A stretch of 53,177 bases of DNA from assembly GCF_012033735.1 (NCBI RefSeq), contig NZ_JAAVJD010000011.1, positions 1 through 53,177 on the forward strand, in the 5' to 3' direction. Below are positions 7,930-15,017 of the stretch, piece after piece. A model generated the notes under the pieces. That model did not search any database. It was given only the letters and a program-made list of their open reading frames with translations, and was not told the DNA's origin. Source of the DNA: Streptomyces lonarensis. GTDB taxonomy: Bacteria; Actinomycetota; Actinomycetes; Streptomycetales; Streptomycetaceae. The translations under genes were made by a program, and so were the position numbers. How positions within the stretch are numbered: the stretch's first letter is position 1; each line of letters begins with the position of its first letter.

Positions 7930-8130
7930 TCAGCCCCGCCGCCAGCCGTGCCCCGGGCGGCGGCTCACCCACTCCCGGATCGTCTCCGGGTACCAGAGGG
8001 GCCGCCCGCGCTCCACCACATCGGGCTCCGGCAGCAGCGCGTGCTTGCGGTAGGAGCGGACGGTGTCCGGTCGGACGCCGATGTGTGCGGCGATCTCGCG
8101 GTAGGACCAGAGTTCGCGGCGGTCCGTCAC
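7930..8130 (-). CDS. Small helix-turn-helix DNA-binding protein
   Basis: This 66-residue protein is almost entirely a helix-turn-helix of the MerR/excisionase-like type: ELWSYREIAAHIGVRPDTV followed by a recognition-helix-like SYRKHALLPEP and a wing RGRPLWYPETIREWV. The GTG start at 8130 has GGGAGGTGG eight bases upstream; the longer open frame lacks coding bias. Proteins of this size and type include AlpA/Xis-like factors and small developmental regulators such as BldC, but it is not clearly either. No phage or integrase gene is next to it, so it is best seen as an orphan regulator. Confidence 0.8.
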   Translation of the reverse strand: MTDRRELWSYREIAAHIGVRPDTVRSYRKHALLPEPDVVERGRPLWYPETIREWVSRRPGHGWRRG

Positions 8131-8293
8131 GTCATTCCACCTCCCGCCCCGCGCCGCGTCGGGGGGTGGGGGCCGCCCGGTGGCCGCGGGCGGCGGCTGG
8201 TCCGAGAGCCTCGCCCGCTGCCCGCGGTCGGGCCCGCACGGGACCCGGCCGTGTCGGCGCCCTGTGACGCGCGACCGGCCGTCCGGTGACATT

Positions 8294-8311
8294 TGTGACC
8301 GCCCCGTCACA
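8294..8311. promoter_or_regulatory. Inverted repeat TGTGAC-N6-GTCACA
   Basis: A perfect 6+6 inverted repeat lies about 165 bp upstream of the small helix-turn-helix gene and just beyond the iolA stop codon. It resembles a Crp site, but the spacing between GTGA halves is two bases too long. It may be an operator for the small gene. Confidence 0.35.
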
Positions 8312-8373
8312 CGCGGTGGCGGGACGGTTGTGCGGGTGCTCACCGCTGCGGGTGAGCGCCCGCGGCGGCAGCA

Positions 8374-8415
8374 GGTCAGCGGTTGGCGGTCAGAGGTCGG
8401 CGGTCAGCGGTTGGC
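8374..8415. repeat. 14-bp tandem repeat (three units) over the iolA stop
   Basis: The units GGTCAGCGGTTGGC, GGTCAGAGGTCGGC and GGTCAGCGGTTGGC are head to tail at 8374-8387, 8388-8401 and 8402-8415. The third contains the iolA stop codon, so repeat expansion would lie just past the gene end. Confidence 0.8.
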
Positions 8416-9900
8416 GGGGAACCCCAGGTCGACCCCGGCGTCTGCCGGGTCCGGCCAACGGGTCGTCACCACCTTGCCGCGGGTGTAGAACCGCACGCCG
8501 TCCTCGCCGTAGACGTGGTGGTCGCCGAAGAGCGAGTCCTTCCAGCCGCCGAAGGAGTGGTGGCCCACCGGCACCGGCACCGGCACGTTCACCCCGACCA
8601 TCCCGGCCTCCACCTCCAGCTGGAACCGGCGCGCCGCGCCGCCGTCCCGGGTGAAGACCGCAGCGCCGTTGCCCCACGGCGAGGCGTTGACCAGCGTCAC
8701 CGCCTCCTCGTAGGAGTCGGCCCGCACCACGCACAGCACCGGCCCGAAGATCTCGTCCCGGTAGGCGTCGCACGCCGTCGGCACCCGGTCCAGCAGCGAG
8801 ACGCCGAGGAAGAAGCCGTCCTCGTGGCCCGGCACCCGCAGCCCCGTGCCGTCGACGACCACCTCGGCGCCCTGGGCCGCCGCCCGCTGCACGTACCCGG
8901 CCACCCGGTCGCGGTGCTCCGCGGTGATCAGCGGGCCCATCTCCGACGCCGGATCGTCGCCGGGCCCCACCCGCACCGCCCGGGCGCGTTCCGCGATCCG
9001 CGCCACCAGCTCGTCACCGATCGCGCCCACGGCCACGACCACCGAGACCGCCATGCACCGCTCGCCCGCCGAGCCGTACGCGGCGTTGACCGCGCCGTCG
9101 GCCGCCAGGTCCAGATCGGCGTCGGGCAGCACCACCATGTGGTTCTTGGCGCCGCCGAGCGCCTGCACCCGCTTGCCCGCGGCGACGGCCCGCCGCTGCA
9201 CCTCCCGCGCCACGGGGGTGGAGCCCACGAAGGAGACGGCGGCCACCTCCGGGTGGTCCAGCAGCCGCTCCACCGCCGCGCGGTCGCCGTTGACGACGTT
9301 CAGCACCCCGGCCGGCAACCCGGCCTCGGCGGCCAGCGACGCCAGCAGCATCGCCGCCGAGGGGTCCTTCTCGCTCGGCTTCAGCACGAAGGTGTTGCCG
9401 CAGGCCACGGCCAGCGGGAACATCCACAGCGGCACCATCGCCGGGAAGTTGAACGGCGTCACCCCGGCGACGACGCCGACCGGCTGCCGCAACGAGGCGA
9501 CGTCGACCCGCGCCGAGACCTCCGTGGACAGCTCGCCCTTCAGCAGCTGCGGCACCCCGCAGGCCAGGTCCACGACCTCCAACCCCCGCGCCACCTCGCC
9601 GAGCGCGTCGGAGAACACCTTGCCGTGCTCGGCCGAGATCAGCCGGGCCAGCTCCTCGCGCCGCGCGTCGAGCAGCGTCCGGTAGGCGAACAGCACCGCG
9701 GTACGCCGTGCCAGCGAGCTGCCCGCCCACGCGGGCAGCGCCTCGCGCGCGGCCGCCACGGCGCGGTCGACCTCCTCGGGGGAGGCGACGGCCAGCCGTG
9801 CTCTCTCCTCGCCCGTCGCCGGGTCGTGGACCGCCAGGGTCCGGCCGGAGTCTCCGGGCACGGCGGCTCCGGCGATCCAGTGGCCGATGGTGTGCGTCAT
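8404..9900 (-). CDS. iolA: CoA-acylating methylmalonate-semialdehyde dehydrogenase (IolA/MmsA)
   Basis: This 498-residue aldehyde dehydrogenase turns malonate semialdehyde into acetyl-CoA and CO2 with NAD and CoA, the last step of inositol breakdown. It has the aldehyde dehydrogenase Asn in PFNFP (Asn151), the NAD-site FVLKPSEKDPSA, and the catalytic Cys282 in SAGERCMAVS, which is written as in the MmsA subgroup. That subgroup lacks the general-base Glu of ordinary aldehyde dehydrogenases. The start is the internal ATG at 9900 giving MTHTIGHWIAG; upstream codons are non-coding. It is the last gene of the operon, 34 bp after iolD. It could also serve valine catabolism, but the context favours inositol. 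Confidence 0.94.
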   Translation of the reverse strand: MTHTIGHWIAGAAVPGDSGRTLAVHDPATGEERARLAVASPEEVDRAVAAAREALPAWAGSSLARRTAVLFAYRTLLDARREELARLISAEHGKVFSDALGEVARGLEVVDLACGVPQLLKGELSTEVSARVDVASLRQPVGVVAGVTPFNFPAMVPLWMFPLAVACGNTFVLKPSEKDPSAAMLLASLAAEAGLPAGVLNVVNGDRAAVERLLDHPEVAAVSFVGSTPVAREVQRRAVAAGKRVQALGGAKNHMVVLPDADLDLAADGAVNAAYGSAGERCMAVSVVVAVGAIGDELVARIAERARAVRVGPGDDPASEMGPLITAEHRDRVAGYVQRAAAQGAEVVVDGTGLRVPGHEDGFFLGVSLLDRVPTACDAYRDEIFGPVLCVVRADSYEEAVTLVNASPWGNGAAVFTRDGGAARRFQLEVEAGMVGVNVPVPVPVGHHSFGGWKDSLFGDHHVYGEDGVRFYTRGKVVTTRWPDPADAGVDLGFPANR

Positions 9901-9934
9901 CCTCGGTTGGCCTCTCTCTCGGGGTCGGGCCCGA

Positions 9935-11827
9935 TCACAGGTGGTGGCGGCGCGTCTCCCGCAGCCGTCCGTACTCCTCCGCCGCCGCACGGGCGGCCGG
10001 TCGGCGCGACACCTCCGCGACCGGTACGTCCCACCACGCCTGGGCGGCGGGGACGGTGGGCTCCGGGTCGGTCTCCACGTACACGCAGGTCGGCCCGGAG
10101 GCCGCCCGCGCCCACGCCAGCGCCGCCCGCAACTCGCCGACGGTGGAGGCTCGCTCGACGGCGAGCCCGAGGGAGGCGGCGTTGGCCGCCAGGTCGACCG
10201 GGAGCGGGTCGCCGGTGAACGTGCCGTCGGCCGCCAGGTACCGGAACGCGGTGCCCAGCCGTTCGCCGCCGGTGGCCTCCGACAGCCCGCCGATCGACGC
10301 GTAGCCGTGGTTCTGCACCAGCACCACGGTGACCGGCAGCCGCTCCTGGACGGCCGTCACCAGCTCGGTCGGCATCATCAGATAGGTGCCGTCGCCGACC
10401 AGCGCCCAGACCGGGGTGTCGGGCGCCGCCAGCCGCACCCCGATCGCGGCGGGGATCTCGTACCCCATGCAGGAGTAGCCGTACTCCAGGTGGTACTGGC
10501 GCGGCGACCGGGGCCGCCACAGCTTGTGGAGGTCCCCGGGCAGCGAACCCGCGGCGTTGACCACGACGTCCTCGTCGCCCACCGTCTCGGCCAGCAAGCC
10601 GATGACCTGCGCCTGGGTGGGGCGGGAGGCGTCCTCGGGGGTGGCGAGCGCCGCGCCGGCGACCGTCTCCCAGTCCGCGCGGCCCGCCGCGTACTCCGCC
10701 TCGTACGCCGGCTCCACGTGGTGGCCCTCCAACGCGGCGCGCAGCGCGACCAGCCCGGTGCGCGCGTCGGCGACCAGCGGCAGCCCCGCCAGCTTGTGGG
10801 CGTCGTGGGAGGCGATGTTGAGGTTGAGGAACCGCACGTCCTCGGCGGCGAACAGCGTGCGGGAGGCGGTGGTGAAGTCGGTGTACCGGGTGCCGACCCC
10901 GATGACGAGGTCCGCGTGGCGCGCCAGCGAGTTGGCGACGGCGGTGCCGGTGTGCCCGATGCCCCCGGTCTCCGATGCGTGGTCGTGCCGCAGCGCGCCG
11001 GTCCCGGCCTGGGTGACGGCCACGGGGATACCGGTGGCGTCCACCAGCTCCCGCAGCGCCTCGTGCGCCTCGCTGTGGTGGACGCCGCCGCCCGCCACGA
11101 TCAGCGGCCGCCGTGCCGCCCGCACCGCCGCGGCGGCCGCCGCGAGCGCGTCGGGGTCCGGCGCCGGCCGGGCGATCCGCCAGACCCGCTCGGCGAAGAA
11201 CCCGGCCGGCCAGTCGTACGCCTCGGCCTGCACGTCCTGCGGCAGTGCCAGCGTGACCGCGCCGGTCTCCACCGGGTCGGTCAGGACGCGCATCGCCTGG
11301 AGCGCGGCGGGCACCAGCTGCTCGGGCCGGGTGATCCGGTCGAACCAGCGGCTGACCGGGCGCAGCGCGTCGTTGACGGTGACGTCGCCGGCCGACGGGT
11401 GCTCCAGCTGCTGGAGCACCGGCTCGGCGGGCCGGGTGGCGAAGCTGTCGCCCGGCAGCAGCAGCACCGGGATGCGGTTGATCGTCGCCAGCGCCGCGCC
11501 GGTCACCAGGTTGGTGGCGCCCGGCCCGATCGAGGTGGTGACCGCCTGGGCCCGCAGCCGCCCCGAGTGGCGGGCGAAGCCGACGGCGGCGTGCACCATG
11601 GCCTGCTCGTTCCGGCCCTGGAGGTACCGCATCCGGTCCCGGTACTCCACCAGCGCCTGCCCCACGCCGGCCACGTTGCCGTGTCCGAAGACCCCCCACA
11701 TCGACTCGACGAACCGCCGGCGGACGCCGTCCCGTTCGGTGTACTGCGCGGCGAGGAAGCGCACCAGCGCCTGGGCGACCGTCAGTCGCTCCACGGCCGG
11801 ACCGGTACCGGGTGACAGCTCACTCAT
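9935..11827 (-). CDS. iolD: 3D-(3,5/4)-trihydroxycyclohexane-1,2-dione acylhydrolase (IolD)
   Basis: This 630-residue thiamine-diphosphate enzyme hydrolytically opens the inositol-derived ring dione to 5-deoxy-glucuronate. The N-terminal domain has the cofactor-activating Glu74 in QGRNEQAMVHAAVGFAR. The C-terminal domain has the diphosphate/metal motif starting GDG at 478-480 and ending QNHGY. Length and the start LTVAQALVRFLAAQY match the IolD family rather than acetolactate synthase, which lacks this N-terminal segment. The ATG overlaps the iolB stop by ATGA, so the two are translationally coupled. Together with IolB and IolC this makes the inositol assignment of the operon safe. Confidence 0.95.
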   Translation of the reverse strand: MSELSPGTGPAVERLTVAQALVRFLAAQYTERDGVRRRFVESMWGVFGHGNVAGVGQALVEYRDRMRYLQGRNEQAMVHAAVGFARHSGRLRAQAVTTSIGPGATNLVTGAALATINRIPVLLLPGDSFATRPAEPVLQQLEHPSAGDVTVNDALRPVSRWFDRITRPEQLVPAALQAMRVLTDPVETGAVTLALPQDVQAEAYDWPAGFFAERVWRIARPAPDPDALAAAAAAVRAARRPLIVAGGGVHHSEAHEALRELVDATGIPVAVTQAGTGALRHDHASETGGIGHTGTAVANSLARHADLVIGVGTRYTDFTTASRTLFAAEDVRFLNLNIASHDAHKLAGLPLVADARTGLVALRAALEGHHVEPAYEAEYAAGRADWETVAGAALATPEDASRPTQAQVIGLLAETVGDEDVVVNAAGSLPGDLHKLWRPRSPRQYHLEYGYSCMGYEIPAAIGVRLAAPDTPVWALVGDGTYLMMPTELVTAVQERLPVTVVLVQNHGYASIGGLSEATGGERLGTAFRYLAADGTFTGDPLPVDLAANAASLGLAVERASTVGELRAALAWARAASGPTCVYVETDPEPTVPAAQAWWDVPVAEVSRRPAARAAAEEYGRLRETRRHHL

Positions 11828-12825
11828 GGCTCACGCGTCCCTTCCCCGGCGGGCCCGCTGCCCGCCGCGTCACCGCTCTCGTACCCGCCCTCCCCGTCCT
11901 CACCGGCCGCCTCCGCCCCGTTCCCGCCGGCGCGGCCGCCGGGGGCGGCGGGCAGTGGCAGCCGGGGGTCGACCGGCGTCGCCGGCCAGGTCGCGCGGAC
12001 CCAGGTGTGGTCCGGGTGGTCGCTGATCAGCCAGGCCCGCTCCGGGTTCGGCCCGGCCATCACGTTGAGGTAGTACATGTGGTGCCCGGGCGCCGCCACG
12101 GACGGGCCGTGCCAGCCGTCGGGGATGACGACGGCGTCGCCGTCCCGGACCTCCGCCAGCACCTCCGTGCCCCGCCCGCGCCCCGAGGACGAGACCCGCT
12201 GGTAGCCGAAACCGGGGGTGCCCGGCGGGGTGCCGGCGGTGTCGTCGGCGGCGAACTCGTAGTAGTAGATCTCCTCCAGCACCGACTCCTCACCCGGCCG
12301 GTCCTCGTCGTGCTTGTGCGGCGGGTAGGACGACCAGTTGCCGCCCGGGGTGAAGACCTCGACGGCGATCAGCCGGTCCGCCTCGAAGACCCCGGCGGCG
12401 GCGAAGTTGTGCACCTGCCGGGAGCAGACGCCGCTGCCGCGCAGCTCCACCGGGACGTCCTCCGCCCGGCCCAGCCGCACCGGCAGCCGCCGCTCGCAGC
12501 GGGCGCCGGTCAGCGCGAGGCGGGCGCCGCCGGCCGAGGCGACGGTGACCTCGGTGTCGCGCGGCACGTAGGCGAAGTCCGAGGGACCGGCGAAGACGGA
12601 CGCCCGGCCGCGGAGCTCCAGGTGCTCGCCCTCGGCGGTGACGGTCGCCCCGCCGGCGAGCGGCAGCACGATCCACTCGCTGTCGGCGGTGCGGAAGGTG
12701 TGGGAGCCGCCCGCGTCCAGGTGGAGCACGCGCAGCGCGCTGTGCGCCCAGCCGGCCCGCTCGGGGCTGATGTCCAGGTGGTACGGCCCGGTGGCGGTGG
12801 TGCCCGCCGGAAGGTGGTAGGTCAT
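11824..12825 (-). CDS. iolB: 5-deoxy-glucuronate isomerase (IolB)
   Basis: This 333-residue bicupin isomerises 5-deoxy-glucuronate to 2-deoxy-5-keto-gluconate. Cupin signatures are visible in SSYPPHKHDEDRPGEESVLEEIYYYEF (metal ligands His, His, Glu) and DGDAVVIPDGWHGPSVAAPGHHMYYLNVMAGP, both typical of IolB. The ATG at 12825 follows AAGGAGAG; the longer frame upstream is intergenic. The last ~60 residues are a low-complexity Gly/Ala/Glu-rich tail after the end of the family domain. A 202-bp gap with a long hairpin separates it from the upstream aldolase gene, while its stop overlaps iolD. Confidence 0.95.
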   Translation of the reverse strand: MTYHLPAGTTATGPYHLDISPERAGWAHSALRVLHLDAGGSHTFRTADSEWIVLPLAGGATVTAEGEHLELRGRASVFAGPSDFAYVPRDTEVTVASAGGARLALTGARCERRLPVRLGRAEDVPVELRGSGVCSRQVHNFAAAGVFEADRLIAVEVFTPGGNWSSYPPHKHDEDRPGEESVLEEIYYYEFAADDTAGTPPGTPGFGYQRVSSSGRGRGTEVLAEVRDGDAVVIPDGWHGPSVAAPGHHMYYLNVMAGPNPERAWLISDHPDHTWVRATWPATPVDPRLPLPAAPGGRAGGNGAEAAGEDGEGGYESGDAAGSGPAGEGTREP

Positions 12826-12971
12826 GGCCCGCTCTCCTTGTTGGCGTGCTCCCGGCGGGCGGCCGGCTGTGCCGGTGCCGCGCCGGCGCCCGCCGGTACC
12901 CGGGCCGGTCCCGGTGCGGTGACCGGCCCACTCCACTGTCTCCGCGGCGGGGCCGCCGCGCGAGGCCTCGA

Positions 12972-13026
12972 AGAGCGCGCTGCCCCGCCCGGGCCGTCGA
13001 ACAGCTCCGGCGGGACAGCGCGCTCT
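12972..13026 (-). terminator. 18-bp hairpin inside the inositol operon
   Basis: AGAGCGCGCTGCCCCGCC (12972-12989) pairs with GGCGGGACAGCGCGCTCT (13009-13026), with only one G-T wobble, closing a 19-base loop. It begins two bases after the stop codon of the aldolase-like gene. There is no T-run. It could end part of the transcripts, or act as a processing or 3'-stabilising structure that sets iolBDA levels apart from the upstream genes. Confidence 0.6.
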
Positions 13027-13027
13027 C

Positions 13028-13909
13028 TCACAGCAGTCCGACCGCCGTGTCCACGGCCCGGGCCACGTCGTCGTCGGCCGGATAGAGCAGGGACCGCCCG
13101 GCGACCAGGCCCTGGACCGTCGGCAGCCGCAGCGCGTGCCGCCACCGGTGGAACACCTCGCCGGGGTCGGGTCCCAGGTCGCCGCCGAGCAGCACGGCCG
13201 GCAGGGTCGACGTCTCCAGCACCGGCCCCATCTCGTCGGGGTCGGCGGTGACGGGCACCTTCAGCCAGGTGTAGGCGGAGGTGCCGCCCAGCCCGGAGGC
13301 GATCGCGACGGAGGTCGTCACCGCCTCCGGGGAGACGTCGTTGACCAGCCGCCCCCGGTCGTCCCGGCGGGAGAGGAACGGCTCGACGAACAGCGGCAGC
13401 CGCCGCTCGGCCATGGCGTCCACCGCCCGCGCGGTGGCGTGCAGGGTGCTCAGCGAGCCGGGGTCGTCGCGGTCGATCCGCAGCAGCAGCTTCCCGCCGT
13501 CGAACCGCATCCGCTCCAGGTCCTCGGCGCGGTGCCCGGTGAACCGGTCGTCCGCCTCGAAGGCGGAGCCCGCGAGGCCGCCGCGGTTCATCGACCCCAG
13601 CGCCACCTTGCCCTCCAGCGCGCCGAGCAGCAGCAGGTCCTCCAGGATGTCCGCGGTGGCCAGCACGCCGTCGACGCCGGGGCGTGAGAGGGCCAGCACC
13701 AGGCGCCGCAGCAGCTCGCCCCGGTTGGCCATGGCCAGCGGGCGGCCGCCGGCGGCGAGGGCTCCGCGCGCCGGGTGGTCCGCGGCGACGATCATCAGCC
13801 GCCCGCTCTCCCCGAGCAGGGGGCGGCGCACGCGGCGCCGTGCCGCCTCCCCGATGGCCTCCGGGGTGCGGCTGCGTACCGTCGGCAGGTCGGCGATGGT
13901 GATGGTCAC
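13028..13909 (-). CDS. Cgl0159-family (beta/alpha)8 protein, candidate inositol-pathway aldolase
   Basis: This 293-residue protein resembles the actinobacterial family often annotated as deoxyribose-phosphate aldolase-like or Cgl0159-type and usually found in iol clusters. Visible barrel strands include LMIVAADHPARGAL, GVDGVLATADILEDLLLLG, KLLLRIDRD, and SAYTWLKVPVTAD, whose Lys could be a Schiff-base residue. The cluster otherwise lacks an IolJ aldolase for 2-deoxy-5-keto-gluconate 6-phosphate, so this gene most likely fills that step, giving dihydroxyacetone phosphate and malonate semialdehyde (inference from context). Its GTG/ATG-region start overlaps the end of iolC by four bases. Confidence 0.75.
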   Translation of the reverse strand: MTITIADLPTVRSRTPEAIGEAARRRVRRPLLGESGRLMIVAADHPARGALAAGGRPLAMANRGELLRRLVLALSRPGVDGVLATADILEDLLLLGALEGKVALGSMNRGGLAGSAFEADDRFTGHRAEDLERMRFDGGKLLLRIDRDDPGSLSTLHATARAVDAMAERRLPLFVEPFLSRRDDRGRLVNDVSPEAVTTSVAIASGLGGTSAYTWLKVPVTADPDEMGPVLETSTLPAVLLGGDLGPDPGEVFHRWRHALRLPTVQGLVAGRSLLYPADDDVARAVDTAVGLL

Positions 13910-14985
13910 GGGGATTCCCCCTTCGGGTCGTGCGGGTCGGGGGAGCCGGGGTCCGCGCCGTCCTCGCCGCGTCCCGGCACCCCCTCCCCGCCGAGCAGGG
14001 CGGTGACCTCCTCGGCGGTGGGCATCGCCGCGGAGCAGGACAGCCGGGAGGCGACCAGGGCGCCCGCCGCGTTGGCGTGGCGGATCGTGCGCTCCACCTC
14101 CCAGCCGGCCAGCAGTCCGTGGCAGAGGGCGCCGCCGAAGGCGTCACCCGCGCCGAGGCCGTTGACCACCTCCACCGGATGCGGCGGCACCTCGGCGATG
14201 GTGCCGTCGCGGTGCACGGCCAGCACCCCGCGCGGGCCCTGCTTGACCACCGCGAGCTCGACGCCGCGTTCCAGCAACGCCTGCGCGCAGGCCTCCGGTT
14301 CGCTCTCGCCGGTGGCGACCTCGCACTCCTGGAGGTTGCCCACGGCGACGGTGGCGTGGGCGAGCGCCTGCTCGTAGTGGGTGCGGGCGCCGTCGGGACC
14401 CGCCTCCCAGAACATCGGCCGCCAGTCCAGGTCGAAGACGGTGGCGACCTGCCCCGAACGGTCGGCGCGCCGGGTCTCCAGCGCGGCGAGGGTGGCGGCC
14501 CGGCTGGGCTCCGCGCAGAGGCCGGTGCCGGTCATCCAGAAGACCGCCGCCTCCCGGATCGCCCGCCGGTCCAGCTCCGCCGCGTGGATCTCCAGGTCCG
14601 GTGCCTTCGGCTCCCGGTAGAAGTACAGCGGGAAGTGGTCGGGCGGGAAGATCTCGCAGAAGGTGACCGGCGTGGGGTACTCGGGCACCTCGGTCACCCA
14701 GCGGCCGTCCACCCCGAACTCGGCCAGCGCCTGGCGGCAGTAGGCCCCGAACGGGTCGCGGCCGGTGCGGCTCACCACCGCGGTGCGGCGGCCCAACCGG
14801 GCGGCGGCCACCGCCACGTTGGTGGGGGAGCCGCCGAGGTACTTGGCGAAGGTCTCCACCCGGGCGAGCGACACCCCGGTCTGCAGCGGGTAGATGTCCA
14901 CCCCGATGCGTCCCATGGTGATCAGGTCGTACCGGGTGGTGTCCGCCGGCCGGGGGCCGGCGCCGTCGGTCCGTGGTGCTCCCAC
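13906..14985 (-). CDS. iolC: 5-dehydro-2-deoxygluconokinase (IolC)
   Basis: This 359-residue PfkB-type sugar kinase phosphorylates 2-deoxy-5-keto-gluconate. The N-terminal family signature is seen in TMGRIGVDIYPLQTG and the Gly-rich KYLGGSPTNVAVAAARLG. The C-terminal PfkB motif GAGDAFGG (278-285) supplies the catalytic Asp281. DLDWRP in the middle is characteristic of IolC. The GTG at 14985 is chosen because AAGGAG lies seven bases before it; a longer frame would run into the mannosidase gene. About 35 C-terminal residues are a polar low-complexity tail. The gene follows the mannosidase by 32 bp and overlaps the aldolase-like gene. Confidence 0.93.
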   Translation of the reverse strand: MGAPRTDGAGPRPADTTRYDLITMGRIGVDIYPLQTGVSLARVETFAKYLGGSPTNVAVAAARLGRRTAVVSRTGRDPFGAYCRQALAEFGVDGRWVTEVPEYPTPVTFCEIFPPDHFPLYFYREPKAPDLEIHAAELDRRAIREAAVFWMTGTGLCAEPSRAATLAALETRRADRSGQVATVFDLDWRPMFWEAGPDGARTHYEQALAHATVAVGNLQECEVATGESEPEACAQALLERGVELAVVKQGPRGVLAVHRDGTIAEVPPHPVEVVNGLGAGDAFGGALCHGLLAGWEVERTIRHANAAGALVASRLSCSAAMPTAEEVTALLGGEGVPGRGEDGADPGSPDPHDPKGESP

Positions 14986-15017
14986 CGCTTCTCCTTCCGA
15001 CGCCGGCACCGGCCCGC

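Noticed and set aside
8294..8311. Crp binding site
   Set aside because: The TGTGA and TCACA halves are eight bases apart instead of six, so it does not meet the consensus. Listed only as an inverted repeat.
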